Shown: positions 1-13,920, counted from the first letter of the stretch. The stretch is DNA of 64,000 nucleotides from Setaria digitata (GCA_003640385.1 RCAB01000002.1:186001-250000), one strand, 5' to 3'. Made by a program: numbers and translations. Notes: generated by a model not told the origin, from the sequence alone.

Positions 1-3000
1 ATGCATTTGCCTGTATCTGGAAGAAAAAGTTACAAGAATCTTTACATATTTTTCACAATAAAGCATAAGCACACCTGCTACATCGAACCAAACATTCTGA
101 GTCGCATACATGAGTCCCTGAAGTTCCTTGATATTAGCCTTGAACTTTTTTGCTCCCTTCTCTTGCCTCCGCCTACAGCGTGGCTGCCAAACTGCTAATA
201 ACGACTTTATATAACCTCGGTGATTTGATTCCTGAAACCTTCCCCTCAGAATCCCATTTATGAATCTTCGAAACATAGAAAATATTTTATAAAACTATGA
301 TTTAAAAAAATCAGCCTTAAAATCTAAAACCTACCTGTGGATCCTTGACTAACCCGCCTTCTGGCAATAATTTATGATTCAAATATTTCCGAGTATTTCG
401 AGAGCAGCTTTCTTCCAATAAGGTGCTCAGTAAAGCAGTAGCAAAATGTTCAATATGAGGTAAATTCTGCTGAAAGTTTCATAAGAAAACATAGCTTCCT
501 AGCATCTGAAGATAAGCGAAAACTCAAATGTGAAATTTTTGAAATTTTTAATGGAGAAATATACCAGGTCATTTTTCAGACGAAAGAGTGGCTCCTTAAA
601 GTGACGTCCGGAAATTTTCAGCTGAAAAATAAAAATAATCTTAATCGGACAATCAAAAAAAAGAATAAATTTACAAATAAGTTAGCGTTCTGAGTGCAAA
701 AACAAACCCTTCTGAAGACCAGTTCTGCCTCGCAAGTCATATCCACTTTTAACAGTTCAATAACAAGTTCAGCAAGACCATCATGAAAAGCTCCAACTTC
801 ATTGAGCTTTTCAAAAATATTCCCTAAAATAATCTCCTTAAAACATAAAAGATAAAATGTTTGAAAGTTTAAAGTTTTCAATAATAAAGAATTCTAAAAC
901 AGTATAATCAAAAATGTATTATAGTTTGCCAAATATGGTCGTTTCTTTATTTACTCGCTTTTGAAAAGTTAGATGAAAAATAAGGTGAAAATGACTTGTG
1001 TATAACAATCTTAAACATCACAGAATAGGGAAATCTTCCCTACAGTTAAAATATAAAAGACCTCTCAATGCCATGGAATACAAATATAAAATAAGGCATA
1101 GCAAGCATCACTTTTCTTAAGTAGCAACTTTTCATAAGTAATAAAAATTCAAATATGAAAATATGTAAAAATTGGGCATACGAAGCCTTTTTTCTCGAAG
1201 CACATCGTTCAGATTTCTTTCCAAAATAGTATGACGTATAAGAAGATCACAGCCCTCCTTAGCCCGATATTTCTGAGCATTTTTATACCACAAATTAAAA
1301 GCATCATCGAAACAGTTACTGAAAAAAAAAGAAAAAAAAAAAAAAAACTTACTATTTAACATTGATTCAACATAAATTCAAATGAATAAAAACACCACTA
1401 ATTTTTTTCAGAAACATACCTTTGCAGATGGGCCTTGACAACAGCGCGCAAATAAACTGAAGAGTTATTAAGAAAGCCTAAATCAATTAATGTGTCACAC
1501 AAATCCTGGATTCTTGGCAGGTCATTTTTTTTAAAAGCTTCGGTGAAAAGAATCTCAGCAACCGCCGTATGATGCATCGAAAATAAACCATCCGGTGCTG
1601 TAAGAGCGTTTTTCAATTGAAAAAAATTTGGCAGCTAGGTAGGCAAAAGCATTTCCCAGTTCTTCACTTCCTTTTGATTATGGCATAAAAATGGCAGGCC
1701 AAAATCTTTTTTTTTATTTCGCTTATCAACTTCGGTGGTTTGTTAGGATGCTTTATGATTTTTCTAAAAAAGAGATTCTAAAGAGTCGAGACGACAAGCT
1801 TTGAATACTCATCCCAAAACTTTTCCAATCAAGCAGTTGAAATACATAATTGAAGACAAGATTCCCATTAAATTGTATTACTAAAAAACATACGCGACTT
1901 GACAAGAAACAAATTTCGATAGTAATGAGCATAATCGATTGTTGCCTTCAGTCCTTTTTCGGTTAAAATTCGTGTCAGCAGTTGTAGAATAACTGAATTG
2001 GGCAGCACAACACGGTTGCATTCCGAAGCACTGCAGTGGAATAATGATTCAGAAGTCTGAACTAAACCTAACATTTGGAATCAAGAATTCAGATGCCGAA
2101 ACTTACAAATATATTAATTTACTCGTATTTTGTTAAGTTCTTATGAAATGACTTATACTATAGCAGTTTATAACTGTCAAAAAAGAAAAAACACACAGAT
2201 TCTTCATAAGCCATAAAGTCTCCTCGACGTCTTTCCCACAGGTGACAAAAACTTCAAGAAGTTCGGCTGCAAATGTTTTTAAGCGACGGTAGGATGGCCA
2301 AAGTTCCTTACTCAAAACTTTTCGCAAGCCAACGACATCCTGAAATAAAACGGAAAAGTAACTTCCAAACTTCGATAAATAGAGCTTGAGATTCTTGAAT
2401 GTAGGGCAGGGGGAGGGGAGAAGAAAGATTTCACTCTAATTTAAGAATTCAACCAGGTTGTTGTAAATGACTCCTCAGTTTGAGAGTAATTAGCAACGTG
2501 GGAAATAACTATCTCCTACTCACCTTTTTTAAAACCAATTCTTTCAATTGTTCAACTGATGCTACTTTGATTTTTGTAGTTTTAGGGCTGCCCTCATTCT
2601 TAAATCTTTCTTCAGCATTATCCTGGCATGACACAGCACTAGCCGAAGCTATCCCATCATGCATAATGGTCGAACATGGAGTAGTTCTTAGAGTTCGAAA
2701 TTGCATATTTATTACAGGTAGTAATTTACTGGAGATGGGCCGTAAAATTTGACCAGCATCATGTTGATTTTTCTGAAATTAACAAAATAACAAAAATTAC
2801 CGTACGCTAATGCTCTAGTAACGATGAGTTTAATTTTCAACAAAATTTATGAAATTTATAGCTGAAGTAAACCAAAACAAATAATAATTACCGATTTTCC
2901 CATTCCACGCCCACTTTTACAAAGCAACGTCTCTCGATTCCTGACGACTTTATCTGTTGGAGTATGAAGATGCGCTGGCCATAATCTAGCGCAAAATGCC

Positions 3001-3712
3001 CACTATAAATTACAGATTTATAACATTTTCAAATCCCGATTTTTATGATCTACACCGACATAAAAAGATCCGGTTTTTTTGTAAACAATAATGATTTTTA
3101 CTGACAGAAAAAGCAGCGATGAAGTTGGAGAGAAGAAAAAAAAAAAAGAAAAACCTGCTGCTGTCTTTGCAAGCTTTTTCTTGATTTAATTCTCAACGTT
3201 GCATCATACAGTTGAGCCTTTTTAGACAGAGTTAATGATGTACTATGATTGGCCCGGAAACTGAAATTTTATATTTATCATGTGTAACCTGTAACTACTA
3301 CACTACTAGTTTTCAAAAACAAAAACAAAACAAAAAAAAGCTATGGAAATCAATTAGATTACCTCGTCGTTATCACTTCGTAAGTCTGACAAGGCAGGTA
3401 ATTCAATATTCCAGCGATACTGCACCATCCCCATCTTTCAAGAAAAAATTTCGAAGTTTCCGTTATACTTTCGTTTACTAAATCAAAAAGAATTGAAACC
3501 GACCTCCCACTTCCCGTTCCCTATATAGTTGTGTACATGTGAAGAATTATCATTTGCTGGTTAGCATGGCTTTAAATGTTGTGAAATTCTACGCAACAAA
3601 AATAGTCCAAAAGTTAATGTTCATTTTTCCTTACCTGCACTGTTTGTTCTTGAAGTGGAATCGAAAAACTCGGATGGTTCAATAGAAACACAGAACGTAC
3701 TGCAACATGCAT
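1..3712 (-). CDS. LRPPRC-like mitochondrial helical-repeat (PPR-type) protein, 3' end outside window
   Basis: Multi-exon gene read on the minus strand. Exon 1 (3635-3712) starts [16 protein letters not shown], an Arg-containing, acid-free N terminus typical of mitochondrial presequences. Exons 2 (2892-3002) and 3 (2524-2772) and the exon starting at 2339 all join in phase 0 at clean GT-AG sites. Further exons lie near 1.9-2.07, 1.42-1.6, 1.2-1.32, 0.7-0.83, 0.34-0.47 and 0.07-0.23 kb, the last reaching towards the left edge. The peptides are paired amphipathic helices such as [20 protein letters not shown] and [20 protein letters not shown]. They fit the C-terminal half of LRPPRC, a mitochondrial mRNA-stability factor, by pattern (alternating helices, similar order), not by a search. 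The ATG follows a TTTCTAG acceptor two bases upstream, suggesting trans-splicing. Coding is fairly sure; the family name is moderate. Another mitochondrial PPR protein is the main alternative. Confidence 0.7.
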
Positions 3713-3714
3713 GA

Positions 3715-3726
3715 CTAGAAATAAAT
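3715..3726 (-). promoter_or_regulatory. Probable spliced-leader acceptor of the LRPPRC-like gene
   Basis: On the minus strand TTATTTCTAG ends two bases before the start ATG at 3712. No coding exon with matching phase is seen upstream before the KDEL receptor gene, so a trans-splice acceptor is the simplest reading. Confidence 0.5.
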
Positions 3727-5601
3727 TCCAATAAACTAGCGGAAAATTATTTACAGACATATCACTATTCATTAATTAATACAAAGTATCATCTAATTAA
3801 TTATTTCAGTAAAAGCTGAAAATTAACCGACGACTGATAATTATTCCATTAACAATCATTAGTTAATAGCTAATGTAAGGCAGCACTTCAAAACAAGGCC
3901 AAATATAAAGTTAATAAAAAGTTATTATTTGGTGTTATTCTATACATTGGTATGGACAAATAGTCAAATACCAATATAACCAATGAGACAACTAGTTATG
4001 GAAGTTGGTGCAACTAAAAGTTAACGAATAGATATATAACGTACTTTTGTCTCTCCCGAAATGCGTTTCCACACCATTTTATGAGTTTTTTATGGGTAAT
4101 TCCTATGTTCAAACTCGCTGACGGAGATAAGCGAAAACAAGCTGCTGAAATATTTCATTAAAAAAACTCATGTAACAATTCTCCTAAAGACCATCTACTA
4201 AATCATTCAAAAATAACATACAAAATCCTATTATTGAATGTTGATAATTCAGCAGTACAGTTCCAACTGGCAATTTACATCTGTGCAATAAACACCTGCA
4301 AGTATTAAACGAAATTTAAATAAGAATAAAGACTTAAAATGAATGAAGAATGATGAGAAGAGACAAAGTGAAGATATGGCTAGTTTCTAATATTAAATAA
4401 TCCCAAAAAGTTTACTACAATACCTGCGGTTTGAATAACGCAACATACTTCAAGGCACGCAGTCCGAAATACAGTATCACATCACACCTAAATTAAGGTT
4501 GATTAGACAAAAAAAAGAATTAGTCAATCATTACAGCACTGCAGATCTAAGCTTCCACACACAGAAACTAAAAATTAGAATGAGCACCAATAAAAAGAAC
4601 ACATGACTATTTGTATTACGGAAAACAGGCTACGACGCATGACGTCACAGTCACATCAACTAAATTTATCAAGTTTCAATGATTTATGTGGCTCAAATAG
4701 TTCCTTCCTAACTGAATACGAAACAAAGAATCCAATATCTGCTTGAGAATACGGCAGAACTATAGAAAGCATAAGACCTGAGGAAAACTTTTATTTCTTC
4801 ACATTATTTAAGGATTAGATATGCTAATGCTTGCTTTAGGTATCATGATGCATTAACTTATGCACCTTAAATTCAGTTCTTTAAATATTTAAAATGCAAA
4901 ACGAAATAATCACTATTGTTATATATATCAGTGGATCAAAAATAGCAAATAAGAATGTCATATAACCAAAACTTACTGCTCACATTGTCGTTACCTATCC
5001 TTATAAAAATTTAAAGAAAGCAAAAATGGGAAAGTAGAAAAAAAAAATCGAAAAAGATAAAATATCACAATTTCTCAACATAATAAGGACAAAAAAGACT
5101 AAGGAAAAATTCTTAGGAAGGTTTCATTTCAGCATCAAAGAATTACTCAAACACATCCAAATCTAACGGTAAATCCAAAAACCATTCCAAAATAAAGCAT
5201 TTTCCAACATTATTAAAGGAGTATGTTGTGCGAAAAAATAAAGAAAGATACTGAAAGGATTTGTAGGCTCCTGAAATACCACTAATAAATTATTTGTAAA
5301 CCCGGTAAATGAAAAAAAAAAATCAACAACCAACAAAACCCAACATTTGCAACATCAACAAGCGTCACCACGAAACCTCACGTCACCAATAAATTCTGCT
5401 TTTTCCGGATTATTAGATGCAAAAAAATTTTGGAATTTTAAATGAGACGTGAATTCTAATAATATGCATAATGAAAATGGCAGTGATATTAAACAAGCTT
5501 TAAATTTATTCCGATATTTTTTTTTTTTACTTTTTTACTGAATATGCTAATAATCAGCTATAAAGACTTGCACCTATAGATATAATCACTTAAAAAGAAA
5601 T
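3727..5601. other. Intergenic region between LRPPRC-like gene and KDEL receptor
   Basis: About 1.9 kb of AT-rich sequence with no convincing coding exon on either strand. It contains the 3' flank of the KDEL receptor and a TGACGTCA palindrome (CRE-like octamer) near 4640, whose meaning is unknown. Nothing else was recognised. Confidence 0.6.
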
Positions 5602-6917
5602 TCATGCCGACAGTTGTAAACCACGTTTCTGACGTAAAACACGTGAGATATAAAGGTAGAAGAAATCTGCATAAAGTACGGTCTGAACAACTCCCGATAT
5701 AACAGCAATTGGATCGAAAAAGCCTTCTGTATAATAGCGGTAGATCCAATTCAATATATATAACGCACTAGAAAATTATACTTCGATAACTGTCTCAAAG
5801 CATTTTACTATTTACTAGAACTGTAACATAGAAAATAACCTTACAAAAAACGTCACTTTCTCATGTAAACTGAATTATATATTAGAATATAAAAAAGGGG
5901 CAATGCCTGCAAAATAAGATAGGGTGATAATGGTCAATAAGCAGGAAGTACAGAAAAAGTTTCGCTTCACGAATAAAAAATATCACAGAAGCGTTCTAGC
6001 TATATTTTTGAATCTCCGTATGAAATGTTTACATACCGATAAGATCCAAGTGCGAATAAATAATGTGCGGTGATAGTTTCAGCACTCCCGGTGCGCGAAA
6101 GCATGAACAGCTGTGGCATAATCGCAACAGCTTCCAAATAAATCGAAAAGGTCCACATCACCTAAAAAAAATTTCTACAATTCATAAGTTGCACAAAACG
6201 TTTTTTACGCAGTAAAGCTTCTATAACTTTAGAGGAAGATACAAGACAAAAAAAAAGGATCACCTCCATAACTGTAAATTCATGATTAATAAGCAGAGCT
6301 AGAACAGCGCACGGGAGTACCAAGAATTCGACACGAAATGTATCATGATTCCGATCATAAGTTGCTTTGAATTTGATCCACATTAAGTACAGAGTACCGA
6401 AAGATGATATCAAGAAGAAAATCTGCAAATAAAAATAAGTGTTTATTTTTTGTGATAAAAGATTGATTTTATCAAAAAACAATCTGTAAACCAAGCCATA
6501 ATGCAGTGAAAGTGAATCTGTAGTTCTTCAGAAGAGAAGCTCAAGATCGCTGATTTGAATCATGTTACGCGATATGATAAATTTGGCCGTATTACATCAA
6601 ACAAATTAAATATTTATTCAAGAACAGCATAGATTTGTTCCATAAATCCGGAGTGATGACCCGAAAATTTTTTGAAAAAAAAAAAGAAGTATATACAATG
6701 ATCAAAATTATCTAATCTAATAAACCTTCATGGCCGAATTATAGAGGGAAACAAAATTCGTGAAAAGATCCAAGTAACGAGATGTGAAGACGGCTGCGAA
6801 AAGGAGCTGTGATCTGCCTGATATGCCTGCAACAGATCGTGTCGTCCACATTTTCAATGCTAAGATGAAAATGGCAACGAGATGCGCCAAATCTGCTGTT
6901 AGTCGAAAGATGTTCAT
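5602..6917 (-). CDS. erd-2: ER lumen protein-retaining receptor (KDEL receptor)
   Basis: Seven-helix Golgi/ER membrane receptor that binds C-terminal KDEL/HDEL signals of escaped ER luminal proteins and returns them in COPI vesicles. Four exons join in phase: 6726-6917, 6264-6422, 6037-6161 and 5602-5767, giving 213 residues against 212 in human KDELR1. Family hallmarks are near identical: [13 protein letters not shown] at the start (Arg5 and His12 of the ligand pocket kept), [74 protein letters not shown], and the C-terminal helix ending [17 protein letters not shown]. The Lys/Arg-rich tail [11 protein letters not shown] matches the COPI-binding tail region. The ATG directly follows a CCTTTTTAG acceptor with no untranslated base between, so the 5' UTR is probably supplied by a spliced leader. 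It lies between two mitochondrial helical-repeat genes on the same strand. Confidence 0.98.
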
Positions 6918-6932
6918 CTAAAAAGGCAAAAG
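6918..6932 (-). promoter_or_regulatory. Probable spliced-leader acceptor abutting the KDEL receptor ATG
   Basis: On the minus strand CTTTTGCCTTTTTAG runs straight into ATGAACATC. The encoded first residues match the conserved KDEL receptor N terminus, so this AG must be a splice acceptor with nothing coding before it. Confidence 0.65.
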
Positions 6933-8411
6933 TCATCGATAGTTTAGTTAGTTTTTAATTAGCAAATAAATATTACTAATCATCAAGTCAACACACAGCT
7001 GGTGAAAATACGAACTAAACTGTGTTAATTAGCTTGACGTCGATCCCACCAGAAATGAAACGTCATAAAGCCAGTGGGATGAGCATTAATTCACACTGTA
7101 AGGAATTTGGGTTACGTCACAGCTGTTTCGATAAGATTGGCTCCTGTCAAGGTCTTGGAACAGCACAACATATCTAGGAATTCTTCTTTTAGTGAGGTTA
7201 CTAGGCACAGCGATTGGCTGAGCTGTATGCACCATTACCAGCTGAATGGATGAAGAGATATTTTCGAGGGAAATTCTTAAATCTCCTTATCTATAATAAA
7301 CTGATATCATAACAACTGTATCCTTCCCCCCCAACCCCTTCCAAAACAGAAACTCACTTTAGGTGAGCCGGGGAGATTTAGAAACCCGAAACGATGGCTG
7401 ACAGTCATTGAAACAGTTGAAGGCACAGTGAAACATGCTATCTCAAAGACTGTCACTTCGATAGATTCGGGTAGGTTCGTGAATGGGATTTCTGAATCGT
7501 AGAAGCCATCCGGTGTAGCCTTTACATGATGGCAGTTCTCAAATCAGCAAGAAGCACTAGACTACTGAAGTCGCCGCTGAAGAAATCGAATGGACCAGCA
7601 CAGACCCATACTAGAATAAGACTCGATATACGACTATTTCCTCCATGTTTTCTTAACTGATTTATAAAAAATAATGAAATGCATCTTCACTTCCGTCCAT
7701 CCTGTTCATCAATTCTAAATTCATCGCCTTAGTTTAGACTACAGTCAGACTGTAATGCAACTTCAATAGTATACGTCTTTTATACAGAAGCACCACTCTA
7801 CCCACACGAAAAGCATGATGAAAAATGTTTATACCTCAATCAAAAAAAAGAAATGTTTATAAGGCATTGATGTCCATGACCAAAATGAAAATAAAACAAG
7901 ATTAAAAGCAACTTTAATATATATGCATGTTTTTTCAAAATTTTCCGTATTAAACAAAACATTTGACGCTATTTCCATTTGAATGACACTGACACCAGCG
8001 ATGATAAGCTTTTGTATTCATGTTATAAATCATAACTTTGATTATTATTAATTATGGTAAAGCAAAAGAAAAATTTTCAACTGATCAATTGATCTTAATA
8101 TGAATCACTGCAACTGCTTTTTTGGATTTGCTTTCCCAAAAAGTTCCCATTCTTCTTTTCACTTATAACCATTTTTAAATGATGAGAAACTTTAACGATG
8201 TTCAAGACAGTGATGTTCACATATTCTCTATCGTAACATAACAGTTTCTTTCATAGCGATAAAGTATAGTGGAACGTTTATCACAATCCAATACCTTTGA
8301 GAAAAACTTCCACTAGATGAGTTTGATCCGGATCCTTTCGCGCTAAAAAAGAGCTGAAATTTCAGCACAGATAAAGGTGCAATGCATATCAACACTTTTA
8401 CAAGAGATTTT
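6933..8411. other. Intergenic region upstream of KDEL receptor
   Basis: About 1.5 kb. No exon could be supported on either strand. It should hold the 3' UTR of the upstream helical-repeat gene and possibly the KDEL receptor promoter if that gene is not part of an operon. A short pyrimidine/C-rich patch occurs near 7321-7340. Confidence 0.55.
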
Positions 8412-11400
8412 TTAAGACATACTACAGTTCCTCAAACAGTCCACTGTCAAACGAATAAAGGCTTCGTCACATTTCGTATAACCCAGGGCTTCTGAGAAAA
8501 GTTTGAGATAATTGAAATGAAAGTTACACGCCTGAAAAGGGGGAAAAACTGGATAAGATTAATTCTATAAGGAATATTTAGATCTGAAGCAGACATATTG
8601 CAAAAAATCTTGAACTAAACTATGAGATCCAATACTACAAAACCAAAAAAAATAAATGTAGGAATCCATAGTTATATTCGGCTGTTACTAATCTATGAAA
8701 ACAACAAATAAAACGCTCATAGTAAACAAAGTGGAATGGAAATTTAATGAATTCTTATTACCTCGTCAAAATGTAAAGTACACAACAGCTGATATGTTTG
8801 AAAGACATTTATCCATCGAATGTTTGTCTAAAAAAAACTCATTTAGCTTACCAATCAGCTATAAACAAATAAGACCGATATAAAAAGTCCCTAGAACTTT
8901 TCCAATTAAGTATGAACTTACCTTTCGCAGCAAACAACTGGCCTCGCTTAGTTTTCCTAAGCAAATCATAATTGCAATAGAAATTACGGAAACTTTCCAT
9001 TCCGGCCAATATGTCCTTGCTACGGCAAGCGCTAAAAAAAACACAAAAATTAAATTATACACCCAACCTCATGCTTTAGGTTACTAATATCTATCAACAA
9101 ATCTTTACCTTTATCCGCAAAACTTTCATTACCAATTCTGATAGCATAATGAAGCAAATAAATGATACCATTTGGAAAATCAGAAAATCGGAAAAAATTG
9201 CAAACTTTCAGAGCCTCGTCGAAGCCAAATCTGCAATTTGAGAAAGTGCTGAACTTATAATTCAGAATTTAAGTTTAATGGGAGATTAATCACAAACGAA
9301 TCAAGTACTTTATCAAATGGGATTCTTGCCTATCAACTTACTTTTTCAAAGCTGTCGAAATAAATGGAGTTGAGATGATTTCAAAGTTACCGGACTGAAC
9401 CCACTTAACTTCTGCTAGTGTCCTAAACAGCTGCGAATAAACAATAAATGACTGAAAAGTTTCATGTGGTAATTTTAAACTCTTTTGTATCAATATCCTC
9501 AGCGCTTTTTGATTTCGAGTTCTTGAGTGAAGATCTGAAAAAAAGTTATTTCAATTACTCCGAATGAATTCAATTGTTAAATGTATAGCTGTATAACTTC
9601 TACGCACGAAAAGAGGTACCAGGAGAACATACTGATAATAACACAGAAAAAAAAAAGAAAAAAAAGAAAAAAAAACAGAAACACTGCATTGCAGATGTAT
9701 ACTTCAGCGACTGAACTCAGAGAATGAACTCTAACTATAAACATTACATTTGCATTTGTCCTACCTTTAGGAACAAGTTGCTGTAAGTAATAAACGAAAT
9801 CAGAAGTCATGTTTACGCTCTTGAATTCTTCTAAATGTCGAGCCAGAATAAATAAAATATTTTCAACAGTTATATGCACCGAATTACTACCATCTTTACA
9901 CCTAAAAATAAAAAGTGACTCTTTGAAGCACGGAGGAATTCATCTTACCTATAGGTATATAGTATAAATTCAAGCGAGAAAATAGTACAGAACGGAAGAA
10001 TGGGAAATCAACATCTCTTTTATGTATTCTAAGAGGATATTCCAGTCAGCTTTACGAATGTATAACATAAGAACAGGTTGAAACATCTGAGAAATATTTG
10101 CCGAGCTATAAGTTTTGACAAATTCATGTATCTTTTCCATTTCCTGCAACTTGTAATGAAATTTTCAATTTTCCTATGTCTTTCTAGAAAAATAATGATG
10201 GACCACTAATGAGAATAAAGGGTAGTTTTTCTTCTTTTTTTTGGAAAAAGAACCGAGACTAGTAGTATTAAAAAGCTATAAATAGTGAGGTCCTGACTAT
10301 GGCTATATGATAAAAATTTCTTGGAGAACCTAAATTTATAAACTTTTTTCTTTTTTTAAACTGAATGAACAAACAATTAGATCTTAAAGATGCAATAACT
10401 TTCATTCACTTAACTAAAAGTTCTAAAACCTTCAATAATATATCGTGAATTACCTCATCTAGGACGTATTTTTTCAGCGTGTTTGATAATACTTCATTAT
10501 ACTTTCGTATTTTGTTTAGATTATTTCGTGTTTTTAGCCACCTGAAAATTAATTGGATTCAAGCACTTGAAGAATGCTAAACGCCTATCTTTCGTTAAAT
10601 GCTATTAGGTTACTTTTCTATACTGCTGATTCCTACTGCAACAGGTTGTAGGAGCTTATAAAAAATGTCTTCTGGTATGTTATGCTTTTTCATGATATCC
10701 ACAAGATCATCAAGCTGTTCAGTGCTCCATTTACTCATTTTTGTGTTATTCCTTCCTGCAACAATACACTGGTAAATTACTAGAATCATTTTGTAAATAA
10801 TTTGTGAAAAATACACTTTTATTCACATGAGTTTTCAAATCGTTTAGAAAAAGTAACCTAAACAGGGCTGCAAAATTAATTTTCGTATTATACCAGCATT
10901 CAAGCTGTTTAAATCATTATATCCAACTGAAATAAAACCAGATAATATTTTAAGGCGTTCCTCAACAGCAGGCGTACTGAAATGCAAACCACCATAAAGC
11001 AAAAGTCTCAAGAATTAAAAACAAAATTTTCACAAGAAATTGGTTATTAACCTAAGAAAAAAGAAAGAAAAATACCGAATAAGTAAGGGTACAACCAAAT
11101 GAATTTTAGTGCAGTTAGGATCCAAAATCTTCAAAAGCTCCAAAGTTAGCAATAAAGCCTTCTCAACGCATAGAAATTGATGAGTTAGAATACAAAACAA
11201 AATGTGCTCCAGCAAAAAATGCCTGAAAACTTAAAAAAGTTGCTGTGACTAATATGTTGAGTTTCCTTACACATAATAAACTTAGACATCATCACAGATA
11301 ATATTGAACTTCTTACGCGTGATGAGTATTTCGATTAATATGTGTGAACAAATCCTTCAGTTCTGCCACTGATAATTCTGCATTTATTAAAGCTTTCGAA

Positions 11401-13910
11401 AAACAACCGATCCAATCCATATGAAGTCCGAGATCTGAGACATGAAATTATTTTAAGAAATTACGACTCTAGTATAATCACAAGTACTAAAATAATAAAG
11501 CATCTTCATATTATGTTAAGGAAGTGCAACTGTCAAAAATGTATGTGGAATTAACAAAAAGGTACCATTTTTAAAAAAGGATTTGACAGATGAGTGTAAA
11601 TCACTGTGGAAATATGAAAGGGCTGAATAGAACATTCCGTGTACCGCATGTCTATTTGCTTCTCGAACCATTAACTTGAAAAAGCCACGATCTTTTCTCA
11701 CTTTTAGAAGTGTCTAAAAGAATTGTATTTCAAAACGATGCAACGCATTTGATAAAAATTTAAAAGAAAAAAAAAAAAAAAAAACCTGACTTCGGTGCAA
11801 AGTTGTTCATGATTTTTGCCCATAGAATCGGTGCTACTGCGTGCAAGCAGCCAAACAAATTTCATTACCATTTCATCATTGAGCAATTTTTGTGATAAAT
11901 CCGATGAAGACACTGACTCCAGCAACTGACAAAAAAAAAGAACTAAAAACATCCATTACACTTTTTCTGTTAATGAATTAAGACTTCTTTTTGTTTGCAA
12001 AAAGTTTGAGATAATTTCGAATATTTAATTCTAAGCACCTTTTTTTTTTTTTCCCCCCCCCCCCAATATATTCACACAATTTATTGTTTGTTAAAAACAT
12101 ACTAGCTTGAAATTTTGGATATCGCGTTTCTCGATGGCAGTTTTGCAACGTGCCATGAAAATAAGTGGTTCAATTTTACATCCATATTCCATAACAGCGC
12201 TCTTCAAAACGAGGAAAAAAAAAACATTCGGAGACAGTTAGCAAAATATTTCTCTCAATATAATGAAAAAGTTTCATATTTAAGGAAGAAAAATTGATTC
12301 GTATGAGTTAAATTCAAATCCAGAAATATTTACTTGAACTAGTTCATGCGCACTGCTGTCACCATTTTTAAAATAGCAATATATCTGATGTGCTTTCATT
12401 TCCATATTCACAGACAGATTACGCCTTTCTATTTCCTTTATCATCGAACTGAACAAAATTTATATGGATTCACAGGAAATATTCTGGACATAACTTTTCA
12501 TGATGAGTTTTGGATAATGTTTAACATTTCCCTCTGAATAATGGATAATCATAACTATATTTAATTCTAATCACCAAAACTTAACGCACAATCATGACTT
12601 TAATGATATTATAAAGTAACATGCTATACTTCATTACAGCGACATTTTCTGTCATTGATAGTTCCTGTAGAAGTAGGGTGAAAAGTTCTTCATCCGGTTC
12701 GAGATCAAATACTGTTTCAGCTTCCTTCAACAATGCCACAGCATCGAATGCTTGTTCGTTTTCAATCAAAACCATTAAACGGCTTTTCATTGCTGCGCGA
12801 GTTACAGGAATATCTTCAAATTTGAATATGTGATTTTAAATACGACCAGTATAATGGACATTTTAAATCTTGAGTCATGTTAAATTTCTTTTGGTGAAAT
12901 AGATGAAAGGAAATTCCGGAATTTACCTGCATGGATAAGCGCTCTCCAAAGACGATCAGCAAGAGCAGATTTTACACTACTTGTAGCATCACTCATCGGT
13001 AGGCCACATAAACTCAACAAAAATGGAACATGAATATCACCAGACCGTCGTAGAAATTCTATTAGATAGTCTGAATAATATACCTCTAAATAATATATGG
13101 AAATGACACTGTTCCCAAATATCGATATAATAATGTCCCATAAAGAGGTTTTAGAAAGATTATGAATGGTTGTGAAAAAACATTCTCCAAAAAAAAAAAA
13201 AGGACCGTTTTTCGATTCGAGAGGTAACAGAATACTGCTTGTAAAAACATCAGACTGAATCGTTAGTCGCTTTTGATAAATGTCTCGCAGTCCAGCAATT
13301 AAGAAATCTGGTGATTGCTCCATTCTCTGCTGCAATAACTATCTGCTATGTGCTGCTCACTTATGTCTAAAGATCTTCAGCCTTGGAATAAAGATGAGTA
13401 GACCAACCTAATTCTTATACATATGCTTGAAGTGTCGAGCTCTGAAATCAAAAAATCAATTTCTCTGAAACCACAACTGAAAATTAAAGCACTGATAAAC
13501 CACCACAATAGCCAACCTTAGATACAGCATTCTGCTCAAGATGCTTGTTTTTTCCCGTATTGCTACCTTTCTTCGTAATATGCCCGACTGATTCGGCGAA
13601 CAACCATCGCTGGAGTATGGCAATTATTTGTTGCTTCGGAAGCACTGTTGAGCAGTGCTTTTGTCTCGGAAAGATAATTGACTTATGGAGTCTGAGAAAA
13701 ACCAGTCTTAAACATTAGTGGAAGATTAATTCCAAAAAACTTTTGAAAAGGAAGCATCTGAGAAAAGGAAATACTTTTTGTGAAGATATGATGTTTCCTT
13801 CTTTTGATTAAAATAAATCACTTGGAATAGAAAAAATGAAAAGGAGTGGAAACTTGCGCTGAATAGCGGTTAGCCAAGGAAAACGTCGAGCGTCGAACAC
13901 AGCACTGCAT
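8412..13910 (-). CDS. Mitochondrially targeted helical-repeat protein, function unknown
   Basis: Large minus-strand gene of about 16 exons. The ATG at 13910 opens MQCCVRRSTFSLANRYSA, a textbook mitochondrial presequence (Arg, Ser, no acidic residue), ten bases after a CTTCTTCAG acceptor. A TCCAA/gtga donor near 13.81 kb joins in phase to the exon at about 13.51-13.70 kb, and then to the exon with MEQSPDFLIAGLRDIYQKRL ending near 12.9 kb. Later exons near 12.7, 11.8, 11.6, 11.4, 11.1, 10.9, 10.7, 10.5, 10.1, 9.8, 9.4 and 9.2 kb, then 8.9-9.04 kb, encode helix pairs such as FGFDEALKVCNFFRFSDF and ASCLLRKACNFHFNYLKLF. The last exon ends CLRNCSMS and stop at 8412-8414. The repeat style resembles PPR/TPR arrays, but no family signature was recognised. 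Coding and mitochondrial targeting are well supported; function is not. It lies 0.7 kb downstream of CNNM and may be co-transcribed with it. Confidence 0.72.
12040..12064. repeat. T13-C12 homopolymer junction
   Basis: Thirteen T followed directly by twelve C on the plus strand, inside an intron of the mitochondrial helical-repeat gene. On the transcribed strand's sense this is G12-A13, a purine tract. It is prone to sequencing error, so length is uncertain. Confidence 0.9.
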
Positions 13911-13920
13911 TACCTACACC

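Noticed and set aside
4636..4646. TGACGTCA palindrome as a functional CRE site
   Set aside because: One octamer in an intergenic region without other promoter features is not enough evidence.
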